Below, piece after piece: positions 1-6,525 of a stretch of 20,794 bases of DNA (position 1 is its first letter; each line of letters starts with the position of its first letter). The notes beneath the pieces were generated by a model, which was not told where the DNA came from, searched no databases, and worked only from the letters and a program-made list of their open reading frames with translations. The position numbers and the translations under genes were made by a program. The DNA is from a virus: IMG/VR virus record IMGVR_UViG_3300048583_000089, positions 1 to 20,794 of that record; one strand, written 5' to 3'.

Positions 1-1500
1 CTCACTCGGGGCCCAATCCTCCCATACGCGGAAGCAGCACGCCGACATCTCCGGCTGCCACGTCGGCTGACTGTCGCGGTGTCCGATGGCGACTTCCACG
101 AACAGGTTGTTCGTCCATGCGATGTTCGACGCCACCTCTGTGTAGACGTCCTCGTCCTCCCGTCGATAGTACGCCGTGACGTTGGAGTATCCGCTTGCCG
201 GGATGCCTTCATAGACCACGGCAACATGAAGCCACTCGTCAATCGCCGGGGACGCGCCGACGTTGTATCCGCTGACCGTCATCCCGCCGTCATACGAGTT
301 GATGTTCAGGTACTCGTAGCTCGCATCCCCCGAGGAGTGCAGGATGTAGGCGGTCTCCGTGTCGGTGTCGGCACGGCGACAGAACCACCCCATGATGACG
401 CCATCGCGCAGGTTGATGCCGGGCGAGATGCCGCTCCGAATCAACCCGCCTTGGTTCAGCCTCGTGGACCCTGCCGGGGCAGGCCCCTTGTTCGTGCGCC
501 GGATCAGCGCCCCAAGTCCGGTCACGCCCCCGGCGACCGACTTGCCGGTGCGACGCACCACGCCCGTCAGGCCGAACACCTCAAGGTCGTCGATCCACAT
601 GATCGTCGCCCCGGTGTTCTGGTGCATCTCAAGGCGGACATCGGCGGTGGCCGTCGGGGTGTAGGTGCCGCCCCCAAGGCCACCGCCGAGGTTCAGCGAG
701 TATACGACGACGCCGTTGAAACGGGCCGTAAACGTGTTGGCGATCTGCTGAAGGTCAACATCGATGATGTCGCCTGCGGTGTACGCGAGCGCGCTGTCCT
801 CCCCGGCCCCGTCGAAGTAGACCACATAGATCCCGACGCTCACGCGCACGTATCCGGCGGTCGCAGGCGTTTCCGAGCCGACGTAGAACTCGATGTAGTG
901 ACCATTGGTGTAGATAATCCGCACATTCACGCTGCTGTCCGCGCGCACTTGGTAGCGGAACCGCACCCGCCATTCGCTCATGTCCGTGACCGCGCTCTGC
1001 GCTGCGCCGTAGTAAGTCCCCGTGGCGGCCACGGGTTCGAGGCGATTGCTGCGGATGACCAACGAGGCGCCGTACACCGGATGCGCGACCCACGCGCTGC
1101 CGACGTCCGGGGTGGTGCCGACGAGGTTGGTGCCGTCGGTGTCAGTAAACGTGTCCTGAAGGATCGGCGTTGATCCTGCGGGCATGACGTAGCCGACGAA
1201 GTTGCGGAGGGCGACCTTCGTGGACGCGAGCGTTCCGGTGGGCGTCGCGGTGCCTGCGAGCATCTTGTCGGTGCGCCGGATCAGCGCCCCCGAGGGTGTC
1301 ACACTCCCCGCAAGCGCACGGGCGAGGGCGCGCTGCAACGCGCCAGAGGGCACGACCGTGCCGACGAGCGCTTTGTTGGCCTGACGGGTCAGCGCCCCTG
1401 TTGGCGTGACGCCCCCCGACACGGACACCGGATACACGGTGCCGCTCGCGGCCTGCTGTTGGGCCGCGCCGGGGAGGAGGATGCCGTACGCCCAATTCAT
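1..1500 (-). CDS. Large modular tail fibre-like protein (partial at left edge)
   Basis: The frame is open from the ATG at 1500 to the window edge (500 residues visible). That start lies three bases after the previous stop and has only a weak ribosome-binding site. Residues 29-110 are 18-residue repeats of the form G-x-[VA]-[TV]-P-x-G-x-L-x-R with the proline at 33, 51, 69, 87 and 107. Residues 115-310 form a concanavalin-like beta sandwich ('DTFTDTDGTNLVGTTPDVGS', 'IDVDLQQIANTFTARFNG', 'TIMWIDDLEVFGLTG'). Another repeat copy is at 324-340, and residues 358-500 resemble a LamG domain ('GWFCRRADTDTETAYILHSS', 'DEWLHVAVVYEGI'). The layout suggests an adhesive fibre for host recognition. The missing C-terminus could carry the receptor-binding or chaperone part. 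Confidence 0.72.
   Translation of the reverse strand, partial: MNWAYGILLPGAAQQQAASGTVYPVSVSGGVTPTGALTRQANKALVGTVVPSGALQRALARALAGSVTPSGALIRRTDKMLAGTATPTGTLASTKVALRNFVGYVMPAGSTPILQDTFTDTDGTNLVGTTPDVGSAWVAHPVYGASLVIRSNRLEPVAATGTYYGAAQSAVTDMSEWRVRFRYQVRADSSVNVRIIYTNGHYIEFYVGSETPATAGYVRVSVGIYVVYFDGAGEDSALAYTAGDIIDVDLQQIANTFTARFNGVVVYSLNLGGGLGGGTYTPTATADVRLEMHQNTGATIMWIDDLEVFGLTGVVRRTGKSVAGGVTGLGALIRRTNKGPAPAGSTRLNQGGLIRSGISPGINLRDGVIMGWFCRRADTDTETAYILHSSGDASYEYLNINSYDGGMTVSGYNVGASPAIDEWLHVAVVYEGIPASGYSNVTAYYRREDEDVYTEVASNIAWTNNLFVEVAIGHRDSQPTWQPEMSACCFRVWEDWAPSE
481..531 (-). repeat. Displaced copy of the fibre repeat
   Basis: Residues 324-340 ('GGVTGLGALIRRTNKGP') are another copy of the fibre repeat, on the far side of the beta-sandwich domain. 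At the DNA level, 27 bases here (487-513) match 1264-1290 at 25 positions, so the copies separated recently or are kept similar by recombination. Confidence 0.6.
1171..1416 (-). repeat. Tandem 18-residue GxxTPxGAL repeats in the fibre
   Basis: Four successive units start at residues 29, 47, 65 and 83, followed by a partial unit at 103. Typical forms are 'GTVVPSGALQRALARAL' and 'GSVTPSGALIRRTDKML'. Units contain a short strand, a P-x-G turn, and an Arg/Lys-containing strand, consistent with an elongated fibrous stalk. Confidence 0.65.
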
Positions 1501-1503
1501 CGG

Positions 1504-1851
1504 CTAGGCGACCTGCCGGATCGACCATCCAATCGTGCGGTCGGTGCCGCTGATCTTGTCGAGCGTGAAGTCCCACCCGTGCAGCAGGATGAAGCTCGGG
1601 CTGACCCAATGCGGCTTCCCCTGCGCGCCGTCGAACGTCCACGTCTCCACGAGCCGCTGCGTGCCCGCCGACTGCACCTTCTCGTAGAGCTTCGCCTCGT
1701 ACTGGTCGCCCGCCGCCATCGCGCTCAGGTCGAGGAAGATCTGGTAGATGCCGTCCGCTGTGACCGGCGTCAGCGTGGTGCTGTCGTTCGGGAGCGAGTA
1801 TTCGGTGGTGCCGATGCTCGCGCTGTCCTCGTAGGCCGCGCTGATGGCCAT
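1504..1851 (-). CDS. Conserved small phage protein of the fibre region
   Basis: The start is taken as the ATG at 1851 (115 residues), which has GGAGG at 1861-1857 and lies one base after the previous stop; an in-frame ATG at 1881 would be inside the upstream gene. The sequence matches a small family I recall from many tailed phages: 'AYEDSASIGTTEYSLPNDST', 'DGIYQIFLDLSAMAAGDQYE', 'LYEKVQSAGTQRLVETWTF', 'SPSFILLHGWDFTLDKISGT' and a final 'GWSIRQVA'. It looks like a single beta-sandwich domain. Members sit beside tail fibre or structural genes, as here, but have no assigned biochemical role that I know of. A baseplate, fibre or fibre-assembly role is plausible. Confidence 0.65.
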   Translation of the reverse strand: MAISAAYEDSASIGTTEYSLPNDSTTLTPVTADGIYQIFLDLSAMAAGDQYEAKLYEKVQSAGTQRLVETWTFDGAQGKPHWVSPSFILLHGWDFTLDKISGTDRTIGWSIRQVA

Positions 1852-1852
1852 G

Positions 1853-2695
1853 CTATCCTCCGATGCCCACGGCGACGGCATTCCAGCCCGTGACCGCCGT
1901 GCCGGAACAGGTGCCCCGGACGTAGATGGTGGACCCTGCCGGGACGAAGCACTCGGTGTGCATCTGCAACCCGGTGTTGATCGACTCCGCCGTGCCTTCC
2001 AACCCGATGAAATGGTTTTCGAGGATCATGTGCTTGTTAGACCCGTCCCCGTAGGCGAGGTCGATGTGGTAGCCCAAGCTCGTGATCGTGCCGTTGTCGA
2101 TCTGGACGCCAAGCTGCCAGAACCACAAGTCCTTCGCCGTCGTGCCGAGGGACACCCATGTGCCCTCGGCGTTGCTGTTGCCCGGCGTGAAGCTGACGCC
2201 GTTGGAGTTCGTGATCGTCCCGACCGTCTCGCTGTACTGGCCGCTGCGGACGAGTTCGGGCCGATCCGGCTTCCCGTAGAACATGGCGACCACGCGCACG
2301 GTGCCCGCCGTCGCGTTGCTGCCCTGAATGCGGACGGCCACCGACGAGCCCGCCTTGATCGCGAGCGGGAAGTAGTAGTAGCGGCCCCCGTTGACCGCCG
2401 TCGCGGACGCCCCGCACGCGAGGTTGCTGATCCGCGCCGTGTACGAGGTGCCGCCCGCCGGATCGACGCCGAGGTCGAGCAGATGGTTCTTCGCGTTGCC
2501 TGAGGACGCGCCCGCGCAGATCCAGAGCAGCACCCCGTACACGTCGTTCGCGATGTTGGCCGAGGACGCGATGGCCGTCCACGAGCCCTCGGCGTTCGAC
2601 GCGCCGGGGACGACGGAGGTGCCCGGCGAGGTGCCGGGGTTGTTGTTGTTGGTGTACTTCCATCCGAAGCGGTTGGGGATCGGCCCGGCGATCAT
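1853..2695 (-). CDS. Fibre-like protein with two tandem beta domains
   Basis: This 280-residue protein starts with ATG at 2695, six bases after GGAG. Residues 28-140 and 169-280 look like two copies of one domain. Each opens with the same motif ('PGASNAEGSW' at 30-39, 'PGNSNAEGTW' at 171-180), continues with a hydrophobic strand ('VYGVLLWICAGAS'; 'LWFWQLGVQIDNG') and an 'L.dlG.d..gg' or 'IDLAYGDGSN' segment, and ends with 'AGSSVAVRIQGSNATAGTV' or 'AGSTIYVRGTCSGTAVTG'. Jelly-roll-like tandem domains of this kind are frequent in phage fibres and decoration proteins. It is followed after one base by the small conserved gene at 1504-1851. Surface binding or decoration is inferred; no ligand can be predicted. 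Confidence 0.62.
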   Translation of the reverse strand: MIAGPIPNRFGWKYTNNNNPGTSPGTSVVPGASNAEGSWTAIASSANIANDVYGVLLWICAGASSGNAKNHLLDLGVDPAGGTSYTARISNLACGASATAVNGGRYYYFPLAIKAGSSVAVRIQGSNATAGTVRVVAMFYGKPDRPELVRSGQYSETVGTITNSNGVSFTPGNSNAEGTWVSLGTTAKDLWFWQLGVQIDNGTITSLGYHIDLAYGDGSNKHMILENHFIGLEGTAESINTGLQMHTECFVPAGSTIYVRGTCSGTAVTGWNAVAVGIGG

Positions 2696-2706
2696 GCGGA
2701 CTCCAT

Positions 2707-2728
2707 GCCCCCGACCGAAGCCGGGGGC
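2707..2728 (-). other. Intergenic hairpin with UUCG tetraloop
   Basis: In the transcript, the arms GCCCCCGGC (2728-2720) and GUCGGGGGC (2715-2707) pair over nine positions (one G-U) and are closed by UUCG inside a C-G pair, the very stable C(UUCG)G tetraloop. It fills most of the 43-base gap between the 2739-3554 and 1853-2695 genes. A GGAG ribosome-binding site follows at 2704-2701. No U-tract follows, so the likely effect is mRNA stabilisation, pausing or a weak terminator, not complete termination. Confidence 0.6.
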
Positions 2729-2738
2729 CGGTCAGGGG

Positions 2739-3554
2739 TCAGGAACCTGCCGTCTGCGTGTGATCGTAGGTCGCCTGCAACGAGTCGAGCGCGGCGAGGT
2801 TCACCGTGCTGAACACCGAGCGGTCGAGCAGCACGCCGCCGCCCGTCGCCGCCTGCGAGAAGATGCCGTGCTCCACCGCCGCGATGCTGCCGTCCGCCGT
2901 CAGCGTCCCGATGGTGCGGTAGACGCCGTTGCCGTTCGCGCTCTGCGTCCCGGTGCCACGGGTGCTGTCCGGGTTCAGCGCCGTGGTGGACTCGGTGACG
3001 AGGGCCGTGTCCCCGATGGCCTCGGCGGTGTTGCCCGTGCCGATGCCGTGGTAATTCATCAGCTCCAGTTCCACGGTGTTGCGAAACGAGTCGCGGATGT
3101 GGTTCACGCCCGCCGTCGTCACGACGCGCATCGACACGATGCCGAAGTCGAGCGACGGCAGGCCGAGCTGCCCCCACTCGTAGTCGTCGAGCGTGACCCA
3201 CCCCTTGTTCAGCGGCGTGACGAGGTGGGGGAACGTCGCGGCGAACCCTCGGGTGACGCGGAGGCCGAGCGCGCCGAAGAACGTCGGGATGCGAAGCTCG
3301 CTCGCGATCACGAGGTTCGTCAGGCCACGCACGAGGTGCATCTGGTTCCGCTTCCGGTACAGCCGCACCTCGTCCGGCAGGGCGCGGTCGTCCATCCCGG
3401 CGGCGAGGTACGGGGCGAGGAGGTCCGACTTCCGGGCCGTCGCGATCACGAGGTCCGGGGTCAGCTTTTCGAGCATCCGCGCCCACCAGACGCGCTCCGT
3501 CTTGCCGAGCGCGGCGGGCGATGAGGAGGACGCTCCGAGATGAGCGCGGTGCAT
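2739..3554 (-). CDS. Phage structural or fibre protein with conserved C-terminal beta domain
   Basis: This 271-residue protein has its ATG at 3554, six bases after an AAGGAG ribosome-binding site. The first 140 residues include a charged helical part ('RVWWARMLEKLTPDLVIATA') and a less familiar middle. From about residue 140 it follows a pattern I know from many phage proteins of the fibre region: 'LDFGIVSMRVVTTAGVNHI', then 'MNYHGIGTGNTAEAIGDTAL', 'NGVYRTIGTLTADGSIAAVE', 'HGIFSQAATGGGVLLDRSVF' and a final 'LDSLQATYDHT'. These proteins are usually described only as structural or hypothetical. Adjacent fibre-like genes support a role in a tail appendage or capsid decoration. The exact function is unknown. 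Confidence 0.6.
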   Translation of the reverse strand: MHRAHLGASSSSPAALGKTERVWWARMLEKLTPDLVIATARKSDLLAPYLAAGMDDRALPDEVRLYRKRNQMHLVRGLTNLVIASELRIPTFFGALGLRVTRGFAATFPHLVTPLNKGWVTLDDYEWGQLGLPSLDFGIVSMRVVTTAGVNHIRDSFRNTVELELMNYHGIGTGNTAEAIGDTALVTESTTALNPDSTRGTGTQSANGNGVYRTIGTLTADGSIAAVEHGIFSQAATGGGVLLDRSVFSTVNLAALDSLQATYDHTQTAGS

Positions 3555-3557
3555 GGC

Positions 3558-3719
3558 CTACTCCTTCTTGGCGGACACGACGAGCGTGCCACCGATGGTG
3601 AGGGACTTCGCGGCCTCGGGGGTGTCGGCCACGAGCTTGACGTACAGCCCTTCCCCGGCGAGTTCGGCGCGAACCTTCCCGTCCGCGCACGCTTCGAGCT
3701 TCTTCACGGTCAACTGCAT
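3558..3719 (-). CDS. 53-residue protein of unknown function
   Basis: This small gene starts with ATG at 3719 after an excellent GGAGG ribosome-binding site (3729-3725) that overlaps the lipoprotein stop codon, and it ends at TAG 3560-3558. The protein begins 'MQLTVKKLEACADGKVRAEL' and ends 'TIGGTLVVSAKKE'. It has alternating hydrophobic residues that suggest a small beta-rich domain. The start of the next gene lies three bases downstream, and this gene's last codons supply that gene's AAGGAG ribosome-binding site, so the two are probably translationally coupled. I do not recognise a family. Confidence 0.65.
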   Translation of the reverse strand: MQLTVKKLEACADGKVRAELAGEGLYVKLVADTPEAAKSLTIGGTLVVSAKKE

Positions 3720-3728
3720 GACATCCTC

Positions 3729-4112
3729 CTAGGACTGCGTGAGAGGGGCGAGCGGCGGAACGAACGACTCGATCCCCCACTCGATGACCGCCGCATCCGC
3801 GACGGCCTGCTGCTTCTTGTTCACGGCCCGCACCGAGTCAGGGAACGTGAGGACGTACGTCGTCTGGCACGCAGCCCGGTCCCGCGACCGCATTGCCACC
3901 CGTCCATCCTTGAACTGCCCGAACCAACAGAACTGCACCGCCTCGCCGATCACCACCGTGGTGTCCTGCGGCAGCACGACGTCGAAGACGATCTCCGGCC
4001 CCCGTGCCGCCAACAGGTCGTCCTGCACCTCCGGGGACAGCGCCCACTCCGCGCACGCCACGACGAGAAGCGTGAGCCAGAGCGCCCATGCCCAACGCAG
4101 CGTGCGCGGCAC
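3729..4112 (-). CDS. Putative phage lipoprotein
   Basis: The proposed start is the GTG at 4112 (127 residues), because it directly precedes a signal peptide: 'MPRTLRWAWALWLTLLVVAC' has a positively charged start, a hydrophobic core and a lipobox V-V-A-C with Cys20 as the lipidation site. No good ribosome-binding site is visible, so the start is uncertain. The longer open frame upstream is a shadow. The mature part has a strand-rich segment 'VVIGEAVQFCWFGQFKDG' and 'CQTTYVLTF', suggesting an immunoglobulin-like fold with a possible Cys62-Cys82 disulfide, then a short helix. Candidate roles are outer spanin or a superinfection-blocking lipoprotein. The length and folded domain differ from typical short, Pro-rich outer spanins. 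Confidence 0.6.
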   Translation of the reverse strand: MPRTLRWAWALWLTLLVVACAEWALSPEVQDDLLAARGPEIVFDVVLPQDTTVVIGEAVQFCWFGQFKDGRVAMRSRDRAACQTTYVLTFPDSVRAVNKKQQAVADAAVIEWGIESFVPPLAPLTQS

Positions 4113-4135
4113 GATTAGCTGACGACTGGCATGAG

Positions 4136-4483
4136 TCAGCCCTCGGCGGGCAGGGTGCCCGTCTGGAGATCCTGTACGATGGTCTCCATGTTGGCGAGCG
4201 CCGCCGCCACGGCGGCTTCGAGGGCCGGATCGCCCGGCGTCGAGCCCGCGAGCTGATCCTTCAAGCTCTGGATCTCGGCCTTCAGATTGGCGATGGCGAG
4301 CTGCACCGCCGCCTGCGTGGCGTCCACCGTGGCCTGCACTTCCGCGACCTTCGCGGTGAGGTCTTCGACGAGTCCCATGATACGCTCCTGTTGAATGCGG
4401 ATGGTCGCGAGTTCCGAGACGAGCGATTCCAACGTGTCTCGCAGCCACGTTGGGATGATGAACCACAGCCACGGGCGCTTCAT
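4136..4483 (-). CDS. Small coiled-coil protein of unknown function
   Basis: The start is the ATG at 4483, in an ATGA overlap with the PA14 gene, giving 115 residues. The N-terminus 'MKRPWLWFIIPTWLRDTL' is short, aromatic and hydrophobic, and is probably an amphipathic or membrane-touching helix instead of a full transmembrane segment. Residues 18-78 have heptad-like hydrophobic spacing ('IRIQQERIMGLVEDLTAKVA', 'LAIANLKAEIQSLKDQLAG') and should form a coiled coil. A Gly/Pro break near 80-87 precedes an Ala-rich helix. Coiled-coil proteins of this size next to lysis genes can be spanin-like, fibre trimerisation or scaffold elements. With a lipoprotein gene next, an inner spanin is one possibility, but the missing clear membrane helix argues against it. 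Confidence 0.6.
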   Translation of the reverse strand: MKRPWLWFIIPTWLRDTLESLVSELATIRIQQERIMGLVEDLTAKVAEVQATVDATQAAVQLAIANLKAEIQSLKDQLAGSTPGDPALEAAVAAALANMETIVQDLQTGTLPAEG

Positions 4484-5667
4484 CGCTTCCTCCATCCGAA
4501 GCGGAAGTACCCGTTGTCGCTGCTGTTGTAATACTCGACCTTCAGCGTGTGCGCGCCCGCCGTCAGCGCCACGGTGTCGCGGTAGGTCTGCCCGGACTGC
4601 GGCACCCACGAGTCGCGGATCAGCACGCCGTCGATCCAGTACCGGAACCCGTCGTCCGGCTGCACCGTGAACTCATACGACCCTGCCGGGACCGTGAGCG
4701 AGCCCACCCATCGCACCGTCTGCCCGTTGGCCGCGACGTTGCCGCTCGATGGCGCGGCGTGCCAGATCGTGTCCACCGTGCTCAGGACCGGGGTGCTCGT
4801 CCACACGGCGAGGGAGTCAGCCCCCGGCAGATCGCGGGGCGCGCCCGCGTAGACGGCCTTCGAGAACGACGGTTTCGGATAGCTCGTCGTGTCGGGCGTC
4901 GGCGTGGTCGGCACCGTGTCGATGCTCTGCCGAACGCCCCGGACGGCGCGGTACAGACTCTCGTCGCACTTCGGGTAGTGGTTCCGTGCCGTCGTACCCC
5001 ATGAGTGCGCCGAGTCGAGGACCGCGAGGCACCACCACCCGCCCGCCGTGTCCACCTGCCCGGCGCACGAGGCAAGGTCGATCACCCGGCTCACCGACCA
5101 ATCGGTGCCCGCCGCCGCCTTGCAGGCGGTTTCCGCTGCCGCCGAGAGACGGCCCCGCGTGACCGCCATCAGCACCATGACGGTGTGGTTCCGGTACAGG
5201 GAGTCCACGAACAGGGCGCTGCGCCACGGCACCCAGAGGTCGGCCATTGTACACGCCTCAGGGATTGTCACACCCGTCCTATACCCCTGCACGCAGGCCC
5301 ACCGCTGCACCGTCTTGCCGTAGGGGTCGGCCCAGAGGACCGTACGCTTCCGCGCCCACCCCGGCAACTTGGCTCCCCGACTGTCTATCGGCTTCGGCGG
5401 CGTCTGGCGCACGCTGTCCCGGCCCCAATCGCTCCATCCCCACCGCACCCGGAACGAGTCGGCCACGAACCCCGAGACGCCCCAGAGGACGTCCTGCGCG
5501 GTCGTGTCGGCCCGCCCGGCGCTGCGGGGGGCCGAGAACCGGACGTTCGTCACGGTCTGCGCCGAGACGGTCGTCGTGGCATAGCACCCGGCCATGATGC
5601 CGATGATGATGCCGATGATCGTCACCACGATGGCGACCTTCCTGTCCTCGTCGCGGTCGTCGCTCAT
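4480..5667 (-). CDS. Membrane-anchored PA14-domain protein
   Basis: The start is the ATG at 5667, in an ATGA overlap with the endolysin stop, giving 395 residues; the upstream open frame is a shadow of the endolysin. Residues 10-27 ('KVAIVVTIIGIIIGIMAGC') are a membrane helix, with Cys28 in a degenerate lipobox position. The middle (40-250) is unfamiliar and Cys-rich (125, 139, 182, 201, 213, 234). A Thr/Pro linker near 250-262 leads to a PA14-type beta domain at about 275-395, with 'YEFTVQPDDGFRYWIDGVLI', 'TVALTAGAHTLKVEYYNSS' and a final 'FRFGWRKR'. PA14 domains often bind glycans on cell surfaces. An anchored surface protein in a lysis block could remodel or mask the host envelope or aid lysis; this is inference. 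Confidence 0.7.
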   Translation of the reverse strand: MSDDRDEDRKVAIVVTIIGIIIGIMAGCYATTTVSAQTVTNVRFSAPRSAGRADTTAQDVLWGVSGFVADSFRVRWGWSDWGRDSVRQTPPKPIDSRGAKLPGWARKRTVLWADPYGKTVQRWACVQGYRTGVTIPEACTMADLWVPWRSALFVDSLYRNHTVMVLMAVTRGRLSAAAETACKAAAGTDWSVSRVIDLASCAGQVDTAGGWWCLAVLDSAHSWGTTARNHYPKCDESLYRAVRGVRQSIDTVPTTPTPDTTSYPKPSFSKAVYAGAPRDLPGADSLAVWTSTPVLSTVDTIWHAAPSSGNVAANGQTVRWVGSLTVPAGSYEFTVQPDDGFRYWIDGVLIRDSWVPQSGQTYRDTVALTAGAHTLKVEYYNSSDNGYFRFGWRKR

Positions 5668-6191
5668 GCGAGCTTCCCTTCCGGCAGCGCCGGGTACAGC
5701 GAGACATAGCCGAGGACCGGGTCGCGGTCGGTGACGAGTTTCATGGCGACGGCGGTGCCGTTGCGCTCGAAGGCCGAGCCCTCGACCGTAGTGTTCCCCT
5801 CGACGCTCAAGACCGCAGGCGTCAGGCGCACGATCAGGCCAATGTGCCGAGCATCGCCCGGCACACCGTACAGGACCGCCGCTCCAAGCTCCGGCATTCG
5901 ACGCCACCGCTGCGTCACCTTTGCCCACGTCAGCCACGCATCGCACGAGGCATAGCCTCGGGGCACCTCGAAGCCGCACTCCCTCCACCATGCCCCACAG
6001 GCTGAGGCACACCAATAGGAGCCCTCAGCGACGCCCGCAGCGCGGTTGTACTCGTCGATGCGACCGGAGCGGTTGCTGCCGAGGGGGGTTTCGAGCAGGC
6101 CGATGTCCTTTAGGGCGCGCTCGATGACGGCCCGTGTACCGGACAGCGTATCGGCCGGGAGCCACGGCGCGAGACTACGCGCCGGGGTCAT
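5664..6191 (-). CDS. CHAP-domain endolysin (peptidoglycan hydrolase)
   Basis: This 175-residue protein starts with ATG at 6191, inside the end of the holin-like gene. It shows the CHAP amidase/endopeptidase signature: 'GSNRSGRIDEYNRAAG' near residue 38, the catalytic cysteine in 'SYWCASACGAWW' (Cys61), the catalytic histidine in 'DARHIGLIV' (His116), and a third active-site element in 'LSVEGNT' (Glu131/Asn133). The domain fills residues 30-165, so there is no separate cell-wall-binding domain and no signal peptide, implying release through holin lesions. It would cut the peptide part of peptidoglycan. The stop overlaps the PA14 gene start by ATGA. A virion-associated hydrolase is the main alternative, but adjacency to a holin-like gene favours lysis. 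Confidence 0.85.
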   Translation of the reverse strand: MTPARSLAPWLPADTLSGTRAVIERALKDIGLLETPLGSNRSGRIDEYNRAAGVAEGSYWCASACGAWWRECGFEVPRGYASCDAWLTWAKVTQRWRRMPELGAAVLYGVPGDARHIGLIVRLTPAVLSVEGNTTVEGSAFERNGTAVAMKLVTDRDPVLGYVSLYPALPEGKLA

Positions 6192-6525
6192 GCTTGGGCG
6201 GGGCCAACTTCATCCCCGCCTCCTTGGCGAAATACTTCTGATTCTGCCCGATCTTGAACACGTAGGCGAGCACCACCGCGACCGTCTCCCCCAACTGCGA
6301 CTGATCCCACAGCAGCGGGTCGGGGCCGGGCAGCGACAGGCCGAACTTCGTCGAGAGGTAGACGACGGAGGCCACGACCATCTGCGTGACGTACGGGGGA
6401 AGCCCCTGTAGCACCTTGAGTGCCGCCTGCCACTTGTCGTAGAACGCCGCGACGAGGGCCGGGACGGCAATCGGGATCAGGAACTTCAGGAACGCGACGA
6501 CCTCTGCCATGACTGTGTCCATCAT
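6175..6525 (-). CDS. Putative holin
   Basis: This 116-residue protein starts at the ATG of an ATGA overlap (6522-6525). Residues 8-28 ('EVVAFLKFLIPIAVPALVAA') form a clear hydrophobic helix. Residues 45-60 ('YVTQMVVASVVYLSTK') and 80-92 ('TVAVVLAYVFKIG') are further, weaker membrane candidates. The C-terminus is short and charged ('KLAPPKHDPGA'). Small size, two or three hydrophobic segments and placement directly upstream of an endolysin are the usual features of a holin, which opens the inner membrane at the time of lysis. Its start lies within the membrane-protein gene above and its end overlaps the endolysin start by 17 bases. The assignment is by topology and context only. Confidence 0.6.
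   Translation of the reverse strand: MMDTVMAEVVAFLKFLIPIAVPALVAAFYDKWQAALKVLQGLPPYVTQMVVASVVYLSTKFGLSLPGPDPLLWDQSQLGETVAVVLAYVFKIGQNQKYFAKEAGMKLAPPKHDPGA

Noticed and set aside
1142-1642. 166-codon minus-strand open frame across the junction of the fibre and small conserved genes
   Set aside because: It is Arg/His-rich and spans two real genes in another frame.
2696-2711. Mini-ORF ATG GAG TCC GCA TGA before the 1853-2695 gene
   Set aside because: Only four sense codons, without its own clear ribosome-binding site distinct from the hairpin; probably incidental.
2391-3524. 377-codon open frame on the plus strand
   Set aside because: It is antisense to two well-supported minus-strand genes and has no protein-like features.
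4113-4472. N-terminal extension of the lipoprotein gene
   Set aside because: It is an off-frame, Arg/His/Gly-rich reading of the coiled-coil gene; the signal peptide begins at the GTG at 4112.
5668-6015. N-terminal extension of the PA14 gene
   Set aside because: It is an off-frame reading of the endolysin gene. The ATG at 5667 overlaps the endolysin stop and directly precedes a membrane anchor.
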